Positions 35,695-45,233 of a DNA stretch of 64,000 bases are shown here, in pieces. How positions within the stretch are numbered: position 1 is the first letter of the stretch; every line of letters starts with the position of its first letter. Source of the DNA: Snuella sedimenti (GTDB lineage Bacteria > Bacteroidota > Bacteroidia > Flavobacteriales > Flavobacteriaceae). Where the stretch lies: the NCBI RefSeq assembly GCF_016428595.1, contig NZ_JAELVQ010000014.1, positions 1 through 64,000 of the forward strand. The letters run 5' to 3'. The notes under the pieces were generated by a model that ran no database searches, was not told the DNA's origin, and worked only from the letters and a program-made list of their open reading frames with translations. The position numbers and the translations under genes were made by a program.

Positions 35695-36978
35695 ATGCAA
35701 ATAATTGATAATCCAAATAAAGAGAACTGGTCAGAAGTCCTAAAAAGACCCACACAAACGGTAAAGGATATTGAAGCTACGGTAAATCAAATTTTTGAAG
35801 AAGTTCTCAACGAAGGGGATATTGCTATAAAAAAGTACACCGCTCGTTTTGATGGCGTTGATCTGGTATCCAATATAGTTTCTCTCGATGAAATACAGGA
35901 GGCCATTACCCAAGTACCTGTAAAGCTGCAAGAAGCCATTAAATTGGCTAAAAACAATATAGAGGTTTTTCATAGTGCACAAAGAACGGATAAGGTAGCC
36001 GTGCAAACAAGCATTGGCGTAACATGTTGGCAAGAAAAGCGTGCTATAGAAAAAGTGGGACTGTATATTCCAGGAGGTACAGCACCATTATTTTCTACAG
36101 TTTTAATGTTAGCTGTGCCTGCTCAGATTGCTGGATGCAAAGAGATTGTTTTATGCTCACCTCCCGGTAAAGATGGTTTATTGGCTCCAGAAATACTTTT
36201 TGCAGCGCAACTTTGTGGTGTAACTAAAATTATAAAGGTAGGAGGCATTCAAGCCATTGCGGGATTAACTTTTGGGACAGCAACCATTCCGCAAGTGTAT
36301 AAAATATTTGGCCCTGGAAATCAATTTGTAACAGTTGCCAAACAACTTGCTACAAAATATGGCGTAGCAATAGATATGCCAGCAGGCCCTAGTGAATTAC
36401 TAGTAGTTGCCGACGATACAGCTAACCCAGCTTACATTGCTTCAGATCTATTGAGTCAGGCTGAACACGGAACCGATAGCCAGGTTATCTTAGTGTCTAC
36501 TTCCAATTCCTTAATTAATAAGGTTTCAGAAGCTATTAAAGAACAAATAAAGGAATTACCAAGACAGGCAATAGCAGAAAAGGCAATAGCAAACTCAAAA
36601 GGTATTTATGTAAAAGATGATGAAACAGCCTTAGAGCTAATAAACGAGTATGGGCCAGAACACTTTATCGTATGTGTAGAGAATGAAGCCTTTTATATTG
36701 AAGGTATTAGAAACGCAGGCTCTGTATTTATTGGTGACTTTACACCTGAAAGTGCTGGCGATTATGCCTCTGGTACAAATCATACATTACCTACCAATGG
36801 CTTTTCGAAAGCTTATTCGGGAGTGAATTTAGATAGCTTTTTTAAAAGTATGACCTTTCAGAAAATATCAAAAAAAGGCTTGTTAAATATAGGGGAGACC
36901 ATAGAACTAATGGCAGAAGCCGAAGGTTTGCAAGCACATAAAAATGCAGTGTCCATTCGATTAAAAGATTTAAAGTAA
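35695..36978 (+). CDS. hisD: Histidinol dehydrogenase
   Basis: HisD carries out the last two steps, histidinol to histidine, with NAD and zinc. Zinc and catalytic residues are visible in LLSQAEHGTDSQVIL (Gln/His), NEYGPEHFIV (His), and ESAGDYASGTNHTLPTNG (Asp/His). I place the start at the ATG at 35695 (427 aa), the usual length; an in-frame start at 35656 would add 13 residues not typical of the family. Confidence 0.94.
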   Translation: MQIIDNPNKENWSEVLKRPTQTVKDIEATVNQIFEEVLNEGDIAIKKYTARFDGVDLVSNIVSLDEIQEAITQVPVKLQEAIKLAKNNIEVFHSAQRTDKVAVQTSIGVTCWQEKRAIEKVGLYIPGGTAPLFSTVLMLAVPAQIAGCKEIVLCSPPGKDGLLAPEILFAAQLCGVTKIIKVGGIQAIAGLTFGTATIPQVYKIFGPGNQFVTVAKQLATKYGVAIDMPAGPSELLVVADDTANPAYIASDLLSQAEHGTDSQVILVSTSNSLINKVSEAIKEQIKELPRQAIAEKAIANSKGIYVKDDETALELINEYGPEHFIVCVENEAFYIEGIRNAGSVFIGDFTPESAGDYASGTNHTLPTNGFSKAYSGVNLDSFFKSMTFQKISKKGLLNIGETIELMAEAEGLQAHKNAVSIRLKDLK

Positions 36979-36983
36979 CTATC

Positions 36984-37003
36984 ATTCCTACGAAAGTAGG
37001 AAT
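36984..37003. repeat. Short REP-like palindrome (ATTCCTAC..GTAGGAAT)
   Basis: ATTCCTACGAAAGTAGGAAT is a perfect stem around a 4-base centre. It sits in the 28-base gap between hisD and hisC. It belongs to the ATTCC...GGAAT family seen also at 5078 and 51561. Confidence 0.65.
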
Positions 37004-37021
37004 CTCATGAATACAATTTGT

Positions 37022-38089
37022 ATGACTGTCACGAAAACAACAAAACTAGATATAGAAAGCTTAATACGTCCAGCTATTAAGGCTTTAAAACCATATTCGT
37101 CGGCTCGTGATGAGTTTCAGGGCGTAAGCGATCCCATGGTATTTTTGGATGCCAATGAAAACCCGTTCGACAATGGTGTTAACCGTTACCCAGATCCTAA
37201 ACAACGAACAGTAAAGTCAATACTGTCTGATATCAAGGGGATTCCTGTAGAGAATATGCTTTTAGGAAATGGAAGTGACGAAGTATTAGACCTCATTTTT
37301 AGGGTATTTTGTGAACCTAACCAAGACAACATTCTTATTCTGCCACCAACCTATGGTATGTATGAGGTGTTGGCAAATTTAAATGCGATTGAAATAAAAA
37401 AAATACAGTTAACGGATGACTTTCAGCCAGACGTAGAAAATATTTTAAGTAAGGCAGATAAAAATAGTAAGTTGCTGTTTTTGTGTTCCCCCAACAATCC
37501 GACAGGTAATAGTTTTACTTCTGAGTCCATAACAGAATTAGTAAACAATTTTAAAGGTATCATTGTAATAGATGAAGCCTACATTGATTTTTCAAACGGT
37601 GAAAGTTGGTCAACAAAGTTAGAAGAATTTCCTAATTTAATCGTAACCCAAACGCTATCTAAGGCTTATGGTATGGCGGGAATTCGTTTAGGTATTTGTT
37701 TTGCTTCAACGCAAATAATTAATGTGCTAAATGCTATAAAGCCTCCCTATAATGTAAATGAACTAACACAACAAAAGGCAATTGAGCAGTTAAGTAGTAA
37801 AGAGGTTACTGCAAATCAAATAAAAACTATTTTAGAAGAGCGTACAAAACTGGTATCGGAATTAGAAACTGTAAACTATGTTTTAAAGATTTACCCTTCT
37901 GATGCAAACTTTATTTTAGTAAAAGTAGACGACGCTACTAAACGATATAATCAACTTATAGATAGAGGTATTGTAATTCGTAACAGAACTACACAACCCG
38001 GATGTGATAATTGCTTAAGGCTTACTATTGGAACACCAGAGGAGAATGAAGTATTAATAAAAACACTTTTGTTAATTTCGGAATCTTAA
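37022..38089 (+). CDS. hisC: Histidinol-phosphate aminotransferase
   Basis: HisC is a PLP-dependent class II-type aminotransferase that converts imidazole-acetol phosphate to histidinol phosphate. The PLP lysine lies in TQTLSKAYGMAGIRLG, with SPNNPTGN and IDEAYIDFS upstream, and the substrate region DANENPFDNGVNRYPDP near the N terminus. I prefer the ATG at 37022 (355 aa); the ATG at 37007 would add five residues and lies three bases from the REP palindrome. A REP insertion may have displaced the original start. Confidence 0.93.
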   Translation: MTVTKTTKLDIESLIRPAIKALKPYSSARDEFQGVSDPMVFLDANENPFDNGVNRYPDPKQRTVKSILSDIKGIPVENMLLGNGSDEVLDLIFRVFCEPNQDNILILPPTYGMYEVLANLNAIEIKKIQLTDDFQPDVENILSKADKNSKLLFLCSPNNPTGNSFTSESITELVNNFKGIIVIDEAYIDFSNGESWSTKLEEFPNLIVTQTLSKAYGMAGIRLGICFASTQIINVLNAIKPPYNVNELTQQKAIEQLSSKEVTANQIKTILEERTKLVSELETVNYVLKIYPSDANFILVKVDDATKRYNQLIDRGIVIRNRTTQPGCDNCLRLTIGTPEENEVLIKTLLLISES

Positions 38090-38183
38090 TATGACTCATA
38101 TGTTAGATTCCTAATTGCCTAGAACTAAAAAGAAAATTAAATATTAATTAAATGCCCTGATATTAGTTAAGGGAGGTTAAATC

Positions 38184-38237
38184 ATGAAACGAGCATTAAG
38201 AAATTTTAAAAATTACTTCACAAAAGGAAATGTTTAA
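38184..38237 (+). CDS. 17-aa mini-ORF of leader element B
   Basis: The ORF encodes MKRALRNFKNYFTKGNV. Unlike most starts in this genome it has a good Shine-Dalgarno-like GGGAGG (38171-38176) upstream. Length is identical to copies A and C. It is small and cationic; leader peptide, toxin-like peptide and mere RNA conservation are all possible. Confidence 0.4.
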   Translation: MKRALRNFKNYFTKGNV

Positions 38238-38337
38238 AATTTTTAATGAGAGAACGAGTGTAAGGAGTGGTTGCACACGTTCTTAATTTTATAATTACAA
38301 TAAAATCAATTAATTACTAAAATTTAAACGTGTGAAA
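38184..38337 (+). repeat. Three-copy leader element, copy B (inside the his operon)
   Basis: This copy lies between hisC and hisB. It holds the mini-ORF (38184-38237), a hairpin AGAACG...CGTTCT (38251-38283) with an inner GTG-GTTG-CAC, the tail ATTTTATAATTACAATAAAA and the end AAACGTGTGAAATG. In contrast to copies A and C, the terminal GTG-AAA (38332-38337) runs straight into TGA, so it does not start a gene; hisB begins 123 bases later. A GGGAGG sequence lies eight bases upstream of the mini-ORF ATG. Confidence 0.75.
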
Positions 38338-38447
38338 TGAGCATAAACAAATTTCATCATTGCATACCCACCAACATGATTAAATTTTTTATGCGAATTC
38401 CTGAATGTGCAGAAATTTTTAGTTTCTTCATTTTCAGAAAACTATAA
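38337..38447 (+). CDS. Short His-containing ORF before hisB (uncertain)
   Basis: A 36-codon frame starts at ATG 38337 and begins MSINKFHHCIPTNMIKFFMR, ending 12 bases before hisB. A pair of His codons follows a TTTCATCAT stretch like that in the hisG leader. A weak hairpin of the type CTGAATG...CATTTTCAG lies within it. It may be a second, degenerate his leader or chance; no T-run follows. Confidence 0.3.
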   Translation: MSINKFHHCIPTNMIKFFMRIPECAEIFSFFIFRKL

Positions 38448-38459
38448 AATTTTAAACAG

Positions 38460-39593
38460 ATGAAAAAAGTATTATTTATAGACCGAGACGGAACAATTAT
38501 AAAAGAAACGGAAGATGAACAAATCGATTCTTTTGAAAAACTCCGGTTTTACCCTAAGGTATTCCAATACTTAAGTAAAATTGCCAAAGAGTTGGATTAC
38601 GAAATTGTTATGATAACCAATCAAGATGGACTTGGGACAGAAGCATTTCCTGAAGATACGTTTTGGCCAGTACATAATTTCATTATCAAATGCTTTGAAG
38701 ATGAGGGAATCTCTTTTAAAGAACAATTTATTGATAAGACATTTGCCGGGGAAAATGCGTCTACCAGAAAGCCCAATACAGGTTTGTTAACCCAATATTT
38801 TTCTGAAGATTACGATTTAGAAAATTCTTTTGTTATTGGAGACAGGCTTACAGATGTTGAACTAGCCAAAAATCTTGGGGCAAAAGGTATTTTTATTAAT
38901 GACAACACGCACTTGGGGACGGATGAAACGACTGTAAAAAATGATGAATTGGAAGCATATATAGCCTTAGAGAGTAACGATTGGGAGAAAATATATGCCT
39001 TTTTAAAAGCTAAGGATCGTACCGGAGAGATTGTTAGAAATACGAATGAAACTAAAATTACTATAAAACTTAATTTAGATGGAACAGGAAAAAGTAATAT
39101 CCATACAGGATTGGCTTTTTTTGACCACATGCTTGACCAAATAGCACGCCATGGCCAATTGGATCTAGATATTAAAGTTGATGGTGACCTAGAAGTAGAT
39201 GAACACCATACGATTGAAGACACGGCTATTGCCTTGGGGGAACTGTTTAACACCGTTTTGGGTAATAAATTGGGTATTGAGCGCTATGGATTTAGCTTGC
39301 CAATGGATGACTGTTTAGCACAGACAGCCATAGATTTTGGAGGCAGAAATTGGTTAGTATGGGAAGCCGATTTTAAACGCGAAATGATTGGTAAAATGCC
39401 TACGGAGATGTTCTATCATTTCTTCAAGTCCTTTACCGATGGGGCTAAATGCAACTTAAATATTAAAGCAGAAGGAATTAACGAGCACCATAAAATTGAA
39501 GCTATTTTTAAAGCCTTTGCCAAAGCTATCAAAATGGCCGTAAAGCGCGATGTAGAAAAAATGATATTACCATCTACAAAAGGCGTATTGTAA
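38460..39593 (+). CDS. hisB: Bifunctional histidinol-phosphatase / imidazoleglycerol-phosphate dehydratase
   Basis: The 377-residue fusion has an N-terminal HAD phosphatase (about 1-165: FIDRDGTII with nucleophile Asp7-x-Asp9 region, and [17 protein letters not shown]) and a C-terminal IGPD domain (about 185-377: [15 protein letters not shown] and [16 protein letters not shown], the metal-binding His clusters). The fusion matches the E. coli-type HisB. It performs steps 6 and 8 of the pathway. It is separated from hisC by leader element B. Confidence 0.95.
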   Translation: MKKVLFIDRDGTIIKETEDEQIDSFEKLRFYPKVFQYLSKIAKELDYEIVMITNQDGLGTEAFPEDTFWPVHNFIIKCFEDEGISFKEQFIDKTFAGENASTRKPNTGLLTQYFSEDYDLENSFVIGDRLTDVELAKNLGAKGIFINDNTHLGTDETTVKNDELEAYIALESNDWEKIYAFLKAKDRTGEIVRNTNETKITIKLNLDGTGKSNIHTGLAFFDHMLDQIARHGQLDLDIKVDGDLEVDEHHTIEDTAIALGELFNTVLGNKLGIERYGFSLPMDDCLAQTAIDFGGRNWLVWEADFKREMIGKMPTEMFYHFFKSFTDGAKCNLNIKAEGINEHHKIEAIFKAFAKAIKMAVKRDVEKMILPSTKGVL

Positions 39594-39657
39594 GATAAAG
39601 GACTTAAGGAGTTAAATCACTTATTCTTTTAGTATATAATTTTTTAATAATAAAGAA

Positions 39658-40239
39658 TTGAAATTAGTAATTATAGATTACGGAGCCGGAAATATAAAAA
39701 GTATTCAGTTTGCTTTTAACCGCCTTGGAGTAAATGCCGTTTTATCCAAGGATCCAGAGGAAATTATCGCTGCAGATAAAGTTATATTCCCAGGAGTAGG
39801 CGAAGCTAGTAGTGCTATGGCAATGTTAAAAGAAACGGGGTTAGATACTTTAATTCCTAAACTAAAACAACCCGTTCTTGGAATTTGTTTGGGTATGCAA
39901 TTACTCTGTGAATTTACCGAAGAAGGAAATACAAAAGGTTTGGGCGTTTTTAAAACAGTTGTTAAACGTTTTGACAATCAAGTGAAGGTACCCCAAATGG
40001 GATGGAATGTGATTAGGGATTTAAAATCTAAGCTGTTTATGGGTATTAAGGAAAAGGAGTATATGTATCTTGTACATAGTTATTATGCCGATCATTGTCC
40101 CGAAACGATTGCTACAACCGATTACGGAGTCAATTATGCTTCGGCCTTACAGCACAAAAACTTTTATGGGGTGCAGTTCCACCCAGAAAAGAGTAGCTTA
40201 GCAGGAGAAAGAATATTACAAAATTTTTTAGAACTATAG
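39658..40239 (+). CDS. hisH: Imidazole glycerol phosphate synthase glutaminase subunit
   Basis: The 193-residue class I glutamine amidotransferase supplies ammonia to HisF. The nucleophile Cys lies in GICLGMQLLCE (about residue 78), and the His-Glu pair in GVQFHPEKS (about 176-180). The start codon is TTG (39658), giving MKLVIIDYGAGN, the standard N terminus. Confidence 0.94.
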   Translation: MKLVIIDYGAGNIKSIQFAFNRLGVNAVLSKDPEEIIAADKVIFPGVGEASSAMAMLKETGLDTLIPKLKQPVLGICLGMQLLCEFTEEGNTKGLGVFKTVVKRFDNQVKVPQMGWNVIRDLKSKLFMGIKEKEYMYLVHSYYADHCPETIATTDYGVNYASALQHKNFYGVQFHPEKSSLAGERILQNFLEL

Positions 40240-40353
40240 GTTTAAGTACAAAGTAAAATTTACGATGTACGACGTATGAAGTTAGATATTATAAGTTGAA
40301 AGCAAAAAAGGTAGAGACCACCTTAAAAGGAAATTCAACTATTAAAAACAACT

Positions 40354-40388
40354 AACTTTAAACTTTAAACTTTTAACTTTAAACTTAT
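40354..40388. repeat. In-phase heptamer repeats before hisA
   Basis: Five consecutive seven-base units with consensus AACTTTA (40354-40388; the last unit is AACTTAT) lie just before the hisA ATG at 40393. Four AAACTTT units occur before leuD. The even register suggests slippage-prone simple repeats. Confidence 0.7.
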
Positions 40389-40392
40389 TAAC

Positions 40393-41127
40393 ATGAGAAT
40401 TATACCAGCTATAGATATTATCGACGGAAAATGTGTTCGCTTAACGAAAGGGGATTACGATACCAAAAAAGTTTACAATGAAAACCCACTAGAAGTAGCC
40501 AAAGCGTTTGAAGATGCAGGCATAGAGTACTTGCATTTGGTAGATCTTGATGGAGCCAAGGCACAGCATATCGTGAATTACAAAGTATTGGAGCAAATAG
40601 CTTCAAAGACTGGCTTAAAGATTGACTTTGGCGGCGGGTTAAAAGCAAAAGAAGATCTGCACATTGCTTTTAATTCTGGTGCGCGTCAAGTTACAGGAGG
40701 CAGTATTGCGGTTAAGAACCCAGACGTCTTTGAAGGTTGGATTGAAAAATACGGATCAGCAAAAATTATTTTGGGAGCCGATAGCGACCATGGGAAAATA
40801 TCCATAGGAGGGTGGACAGAACAAAGTGAAGAAGACCTCATTCCTTTTATTAAGGCATATCAAAGAAAAGGCATTCAATATGTTATTTGTACCGATATTT
40901 CTAAGGATGGTATGCTCGAAGGCCCAGCGATTGATTTGTATAAAGAGATCATCGTGGCCTGTTCTAATAGCAGCAAGGGGCAATCAATTAAATTAATAGC
41001 CTCGGGAGGCATTTCTTCTATTGATGAATTACCATTGCTTAAGGAAATAGGTTGTGAAGGTGTGATAATTGGTAAAGCCATCTATGAGAATAGGATCGGT
41101 TTAAAGCAATTAGAAAAATTTGTGTAA
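40393..41127 (+). CDS. hisA: Phosphoribosylformimino-5-aminoimidazole carboxamide ribotide isomerase
   Basis: The 244-residue TIM-barrel isomerase acts before HisH/HisF. Catalytic Asp8 lies in [12 protein letters not shown] and the second Asp in [13 protein letters not shown] (about residue 129), with phosphate-binding [11 protein letters not shown]. Length is normal. Confidence 0.94.
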   Translation: MRIIPAIDIIDGKCVRLTKGDYDTKKVYNENPLEVAKAFEDAGIEYLHLVDLDGAKAQHIVNYKVLEQIASKTGLKIDFGGGLKAKEDLHIAFNSGARQVTGGSIAVKNPDVFEGWIEKYGSAKIILGADSDHGKISIGGWTEQSEEDLIPFIKAYQRKGIQYVICTDISKDGMLEGPAIDLYKEIIVACSNSSKGQSIKLIASGGISSIDELPLLKEIGCEGVIIGKAIYENRIGLKQLEKFV

Positions 41128-41191
41128 TTAGGTCTGAAGCAAAAGTTAAAAGTATTTACAACTTCTTGCTTCTCACTTCTAACTTGAAAAC

Positions 41192-41947
41192 ATGTTAACA
41201 AAACGTATTATACCATGTTTGGATATCAAAAATGGACGAACTGTTAAAGGCGTTAATTTTATAGACCTGAGAGATGCAGGTGACCCTGTTGAATTAGCAA
41301 AACAATATGCAGCCGTAGGCGCCGACGAATTGGTGTTTCTGGATATTTCTGCTACGATAGAAGAAAGGGCAACGACCCTCGATATGGTGCTACATGTTGC
41401 CGAACAAGTTAATATTCCCTTTACCGTTGGTGGCGGTATTTCTTCGGTAGAAGATGTTGACGCCCTCCTTAAGTGTGGAGCCGACAAAGTATCTATCAAT
41501 TCATCAGCTGTAAAACGACCAGATTTGGTTAACGAACTAGCCGATAAATTTGGGAGTCAATGTGTTGTTGTCGCCATTGATGCGAAACAAATTAATGGTG
41601 AATGGAAAGTGCATTTAGCAGGTGGTAGCATCCCTACAGATATCGATTTGTTCGAATGGGCAAAAGAAGTAGAACAACGTGGTGCGGGTGAAATATTATT
41701 CACTTCGATGGATCATGATGGTACAAAAAACGGATTTGCCAATGTGGCATTGGCCAGATTGTCTGAAGAACTAAATATTCCGATAATAGCTTCTGGCGGA
41801 GCAGGAAATGTACAGCATTTTATAGATACTTTTAAAATAGGTAAAGCAGATGCTGCATTAGCAGCTAGTGTATTTCACTTTGGGGAAATTCCGATTCCCG
41901 ACTTAAAAAAAGAATTAAAAAATAACAGTATAGAGGTGCGTCTTTAA
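41192..41947 (+). CDS. hisF: Imidazole glycerol phosphate synthase cyclase subunit
   Basis: The 251-residue TIM-barrel partner of HisH forms IGP and AICAR. It starts [19 protein letters not shown] with catalytic Asp, and shows [15 protein letters not shown] with the second Asp (about residue 130) and [13 protein letters not shown]. It is 65 bases after hisA. Confidence 0.95.
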   Translation: MLTKRIIPCLDIKNGRTVKGVNFIDLRDAGDPVELAKQYAAVGADELVFLDISATIEERATTLDMVLHVAEQVNIPFTVGGGISSVEDVDALLKCGADKVSINSSAVKRPDLVNELADKFGSQCVVVAIDAKQINGEWKVHLAGGSIPTDIDLFEWAKEVEQRGAGEILFTSMDHDGTKNGFANVALARLSEELNIPIIASGGAGNVQHFIDTFKIGKADAALAASVFHFGEIPIPDLKKELKNNSIEVRL

Positions 41948-41968
41948 GCATCACCTAAAGATTGAATT

Positions 41969-42562
41969 ATGGATATTAAATACAATAACGAAGGTTTGAT
42001 TCCCGCAATCATTCAAGATGCAACAACAAAAAATGTGTTGATGTTGGGCTACATGAACGAAGAAGCCTATAACAAAACCATAGAAACCAAGCAAGTTACC
42101 TTCTATAGTAGAAGCAAACAGCGCTTATGGACCAAAGGAGAAGAAAGTGGTAATTTTTTAAATTTAGTAGACATAAAAAATGACTGTGACAATGACACCT
42201 TATTGTTACAGGTAAACCCTGTAGGCCCCACATGTCATAAGGGAACTGATACCTGCTGGGGAGAAGCCAACACATCGTCTTATGGCTTTTTATCGACACT
42301 AGAGACTGTTATCGAAGAACGTGTTGCCAACAAAGACACTAATACATCGTATGTAGCTAGTTTATTTGCCAAAGGTATTAACAAAGTAGCCCAAAAAGTA
42401 GGAGAGGAAGCCGTTGAAACCGTTATTGAAGCCATGGATAACAATGATGAGCTGTTTTTATATGAATCTGCAGATCTGCTATTTCATTATTTAATGCTCT
42501 TACAGGCGAAAGGATTTAGTTTAAAAGATATTGAAAACGAATTAAAGGGTAGGCATAAATAA
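41969..42562 (+). CDS. hisIE: Bifunctional phosphoribosyl-AMP cyclohydrolase / phosphoribosyl-ATP pyrophosphatase
   Basis: The 197-residue fusion carries out steps 2 and 3. The HisI part (about 1-105) has YSRSKQRLWTKGEESGN and the zinc cysteines in CDNDTLLLQVNPVGPTCHKG. The HisE part (about 112-197) has KVGEEAVETVIEAMDNND, its Mg/NTP site. It is the last gene of the operon, followed by a strong hairpin. Confidence 0.94.
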   Translation: MDIKYNNEGLIPAIIQDATTKNVLMLGYMNEEAYNKTIETKQVTFYSRSKQRLWTKGEESGNFLNLVDIKNDCDNDTLLLQVNPVGPTCHKGTDTCWGEANTSSYGFLSTLETVIEERVANKDTNTSYVASLFAKGINKVAQKVGEEAVETVIEAMDNNDELFLYESADLLFHYLMLLQAKGFSLKDIENELKGRHK

Positions 42563-42566
42563 AACA

Positions 42567-42598
42567 GAGGCATTGTATTGGTTAAACAACAATGCCTC
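42567..42598. terminator. Terminator hairpin after the his operon
   Basis: GAGGCATTGT (42567-42576) pairs with ACAATGCCTC (42589-42598). It lies between the convergent hisIE and 4-TM genes. No T-run follows, so efficiency is uncertain. Confidence 0.7.
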
Positions 42599-42625
42599 AT
42601 CAAACTTTGGTTGGTCTATTTCAAA

Positions 42626-43045
42626 TTAATTTATCCATTTTTTAGCTTTTGAGTACTTAGAAAACCAAACTAATAATAAGGCAAAAACAATAATGGAAAT
42701 AGTCATTCCCATGTTATCTACAATACCTTTGGCAAAAAAGTACCCCATCTGTATTACAACAGCAATAAAAGAGAGTACGAATAGGGGATAAGCCCATCCT
42801 TTTCTAAGTAAAAGGCCAATACTGGCAATTGTTGCAGAAAAAACAGCAATCGCAAATGCGGCAGTTATCCAAGCTGGTAAACTGGAAGCCAGTTCTAATT
42901 GCTCAGGCGTCATTGAAGCTTGCCATCGCTCTGTTTCATAGGCCTGTCCTAAATATTGATCAACGCCCATGGCATTCCAAAAAAGCGCAATAACACTTAC
43001 TGCCCAAAACCAAATAGTGGGCTTGTTACCATTGTTTAAATTCAT
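42626..43045 (-). CDS. Four-TM membrane protein of unknown function
   Basis: The 139-residue protein has four hydrophobic segments (about 10-25, 57-79, 85-104, 110-130) and a basic tail (YSKAKKWIN). The loop between TM1 and TM2 is polar and has MTPEQLELASSLPAW. It is probably an inner-membrane protein. The family is not recognised. It is divergent from truA. Confidence 0.65.
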   Translation of the reverse strand: MNLNNGNKPTIWFWAVSVIALFWNAMGVDQYLGQAYETERWQASMTPEQLELASSLPAWITAAFAIAVFSATIASIGLLLRKGWAYPLFVLSFIAVVIQMGYFFAKGIVDNMGMTISIIVFALLLVWFSKYSKAKKWIN

Positions 43046-43141
43046 AATTGATAGTTTTTAGTTAGTGAAAAGTAATACAAATTATAAAATTTTTGTCACA
43101 ATTAATAATTACCTTAATTTTCCGCCTCTTTAAAAAATATA

Positions 43142-43918
43142 ATGAAGAAGTATTTTTATGTCATTACTATTCAATATTTAGGATATCGTTTTCATGGTTG
43201 GCAAAAGCAACCTAATGTAAAAACGTTACACTTAATGATCGATCGAACCTTAAACTTTATTCTTGATGGTAAGCGCTTTAAAAGTTTGGGATCTGGTAGA
43301 ACCGACGCCATGGTTTCGGCTGAAAATGCAGCTTTCGAGTTGTTCTTATTTGAGCCAATCAAAGATCTGGATGCTTTTTTGGCTTTGTTTAATCATAATT
43401 TACCACAAGACATCCGGGCTACTGGCATCCGTGAAGTTGATGCTAAATTTAACATTATAAAGCACTCAAAAATCAAAGAGTATATTTATTTGTTCACCTG
43501 TGGGGAAAAGTGCCACCCGTTTTGTGCGCCTATAATGACTACCATTCTTGACGATTTGGATATAGAATTAATGAAGCAGGGAGCAAAACTTTTTGAAGGC
43601 GCGCACAATTTTAAATCCTACTGTTTTCGTCCTACCGATAATGGTATATATGATCGTGAAATTTTAACATGCGAACTAGTAGAAAACACAATTTATCAAG
43701 CCAACTATTTTCCCAAGCACAGTTATATACTACGCGTAAGGGGCAAGGGGTTTATGCGTAACCAAATCCGGTTAATGATGGGAACGCTTATCGATTTAGG
43801 AAAGGGCAAATTAAGTCTCGAGGATATTAAAAATAGTTTAAAGCCTGATAGTACTTTAAGAATGGAATATATAGCACCTGCATCTGGGCTTATTTTAAAC
43901 AAGATTGAGTTTGAATAA
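43142..43918 (+). CDS. truA: tRNA pseudouridine synthase (TruA family)
   Basis: The 258-residue protein belongs to the TruA family, which makes pseudouridine at tRNA positions 38-40. It opens FYVITIQYLGYRFHGWQKQPN, and the catalytic Asp lies in GSGRTDAMVSAE (about residue 55). RVRGKGFMRNQIRLMMGTL is the C-terminal signature. The segment FRPTDNG near residue 160 differs from the consensus of E. coli TruA, so a lineage-specific specificity is possible. Confidence 0.88.
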   Translation: MKKYFYVITIQYLGYRFHGWQKQPNVKTLHLMIDRTLNFILDGKRFKSLGSGRTDAMVSAENAAFELFLFEPIKDLDAFLALFNHNLPQDIRATGIREVDAKFNIIKHSKIKEYIYLFTCGEKCHPFCAPIMTTILDDLDIELMKQGAKLFEGAHNFKSYCFRPTDNGIYDREILTCELVENTIYQANYFPKHSYILRVRGKGFMRNQIRLMMGTLIDLGKGKLSLEDIKNSLKPDSTLRMEYIAPASGLILNKIEFE

Positions 43919-43985
43919 TCTCTAGGCATTTTGTAATTTACAATCCTAAAACATACAAATACATTTCAATATAATCCAAACTGCT

Positions 43986-44663
43986 ATGGGAGCTACGGTT
44001 CAAAAAGAAGTATTTACATTTTTCAAGAATTTAGAAAAAAACAACAATCGCGATTGGTTCAATGATCACAAGAAAGAATTTAAGGCTATTGAAGCCGATA
44101 TAAAGCAAGTTTATAATGCCGTTTTGGAAAACCTTAATAAACATGACGACATAGACAAGCTTAAGCTTTTTAGAATATACCGTGACGTACGTTTTTCAAA
44201 GAATAAACTCCCCTACAAAACGCATTTTGGAGGTTCGTTTCACCGCACCAAACCTAAATTGCGTGGTGGCTATTATTTACATATTCAGCCTAACAATGAA
44301 AGCTTTATTGCTACAGGATTTTGGGAACCAGCTAAAGAAGACCTTTTGCGAATAAGAAAGGAATTTGAAATGGACGATCAGGAAATTCGAGATATCATAA
44401 ACGAAAAGCAATTTAAAAGTGTTTGGGGCGATTTTGTTGGTGATGAAGTAAAAACAGCACCCAAGGGATTTAGTAAAGACCATGAGGCCATTGATTTAAT
44501 AAAAAAGAAGCAATACATTTTTGTTAAGAAATTTACCGATAAAGAAGTGCTAGATGCCAATTTTATTAACGAAGTCGATCAAGCATTCAAAGCCATACGT
44601 CCATATTTTGATTACATGAGCGATGTACTTACAACCGACTTAAACGGGGTCTCTCTTATCTAA
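43986..44663 (+). CDS. DUF2461 family protein
   Basis: The 225-residue protein matches the DUF2461 (TIGR02453-like) family: FFKNLEKNNNRDWFNDHKKEF near the start, then FRIYRDVRFSKNKLPYKTHFG and GGYYLHIQPNNESFIATGFW. It is soluble. The function of the family is unknown. It is 67 bases after truA in the same direction. Confidence 0.85.
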   Translation: MGATVQKEVFTFFKNLEKNNNRDWFNDHKKEFKAIEADIKQVYNAVLENLNKHDDIDKLKLFRIYRDVRFSKNKLPYKTHFGGSFHRTKPKLRGGYYLHIQPNNESFIATGFWEPAKEDLLRIRKEFEMDDQEIRDIINEKQFKSVWGDFVGDEVKTAPKGFSKDHEAIDLIKKKQYIFVKKFTDKEVLDANFINEVDQAFKAIRPYFDYMSDVLTTDLNGVSLI

Positions 44664-44685
44664 CCAATAACTTTTAAGCCTAATT

Positions 44686-45102
44686 TTAAACAACGGCCAG
44701 CAACTCTGGCTTTTCTAAAAGTTGGATGTTATTAATTAAACGCTCCTTAACAAGTTGCATCATACGCTTGTTAAGGGCAGAAGAATTTTGGATGTATATC
44801 AAATATTCTTCCACTGTAAATTGTCCGATAACAATCCCTTTTAAGGAATTTCTGAATTTCATATCACGTTGAATGGCGTTTTCAATGTAATCGATACGTT
44901 TATCCAGTTTTAATCCATAAAAAACAGATTTGTGCTTATTGGCATAATTTTTAAACACCTCTATCAAAAGGTCATTTTGAAGCTTGATAACAGGTCTTAA
45001 AACCTGATTTTGGAATCGTTCGTCAGAACTCATGCTGTCGTTAATTGTGGCTTCAGGGACTTCCGGACGAATACTTTTTAGGTTAAGATGTCGTGTATTC
45101 AT
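44686..45102 (-). CDS. Helical protein of unknown function
   Basis: The 138-residue protein is soluble and mostly helical by appearance, with QNQVLRPVIKLQNDLLIEVF and a C-terminal KRMMQLVKERLINNIQLLEK. There is no signal peptide or known motif. It lies convergent with the DUF2461 gene, 22 bases apart, and divergent from the DUF72 gene. Confidence 0.6.
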   Translation of the reverse strand: MNTRHLNLKSIRPEVPEATINDSMSSDERFQNQVLRPVIKLQNDLLIEVFKNYANKHKSVFYGLKLDKRIDYIENAIQRDMKFRNSLKGIVIGQFTVEEYLIYIQNSSALNKRMMQLVKERLINNIQLLEKPELLAVV

Positions 45103-45233
45103 GATTAAGAGTTTTACTAAATTTAGAGATTATTGGTACGCATTGGGGAGAGCCACCCTTATAATTATCAACGACCTTATTAACAACAACAATTTTCCTA
45201 TCTTTAAATCCTCAAAAAAGAGCCTGTAACGAT

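Noticed and set aside
38810-39253. 147-codon antisense frame within hisB
   Set aside because: It is a shadow of the conserved hisB frame, with serine-rich nonsense composition.
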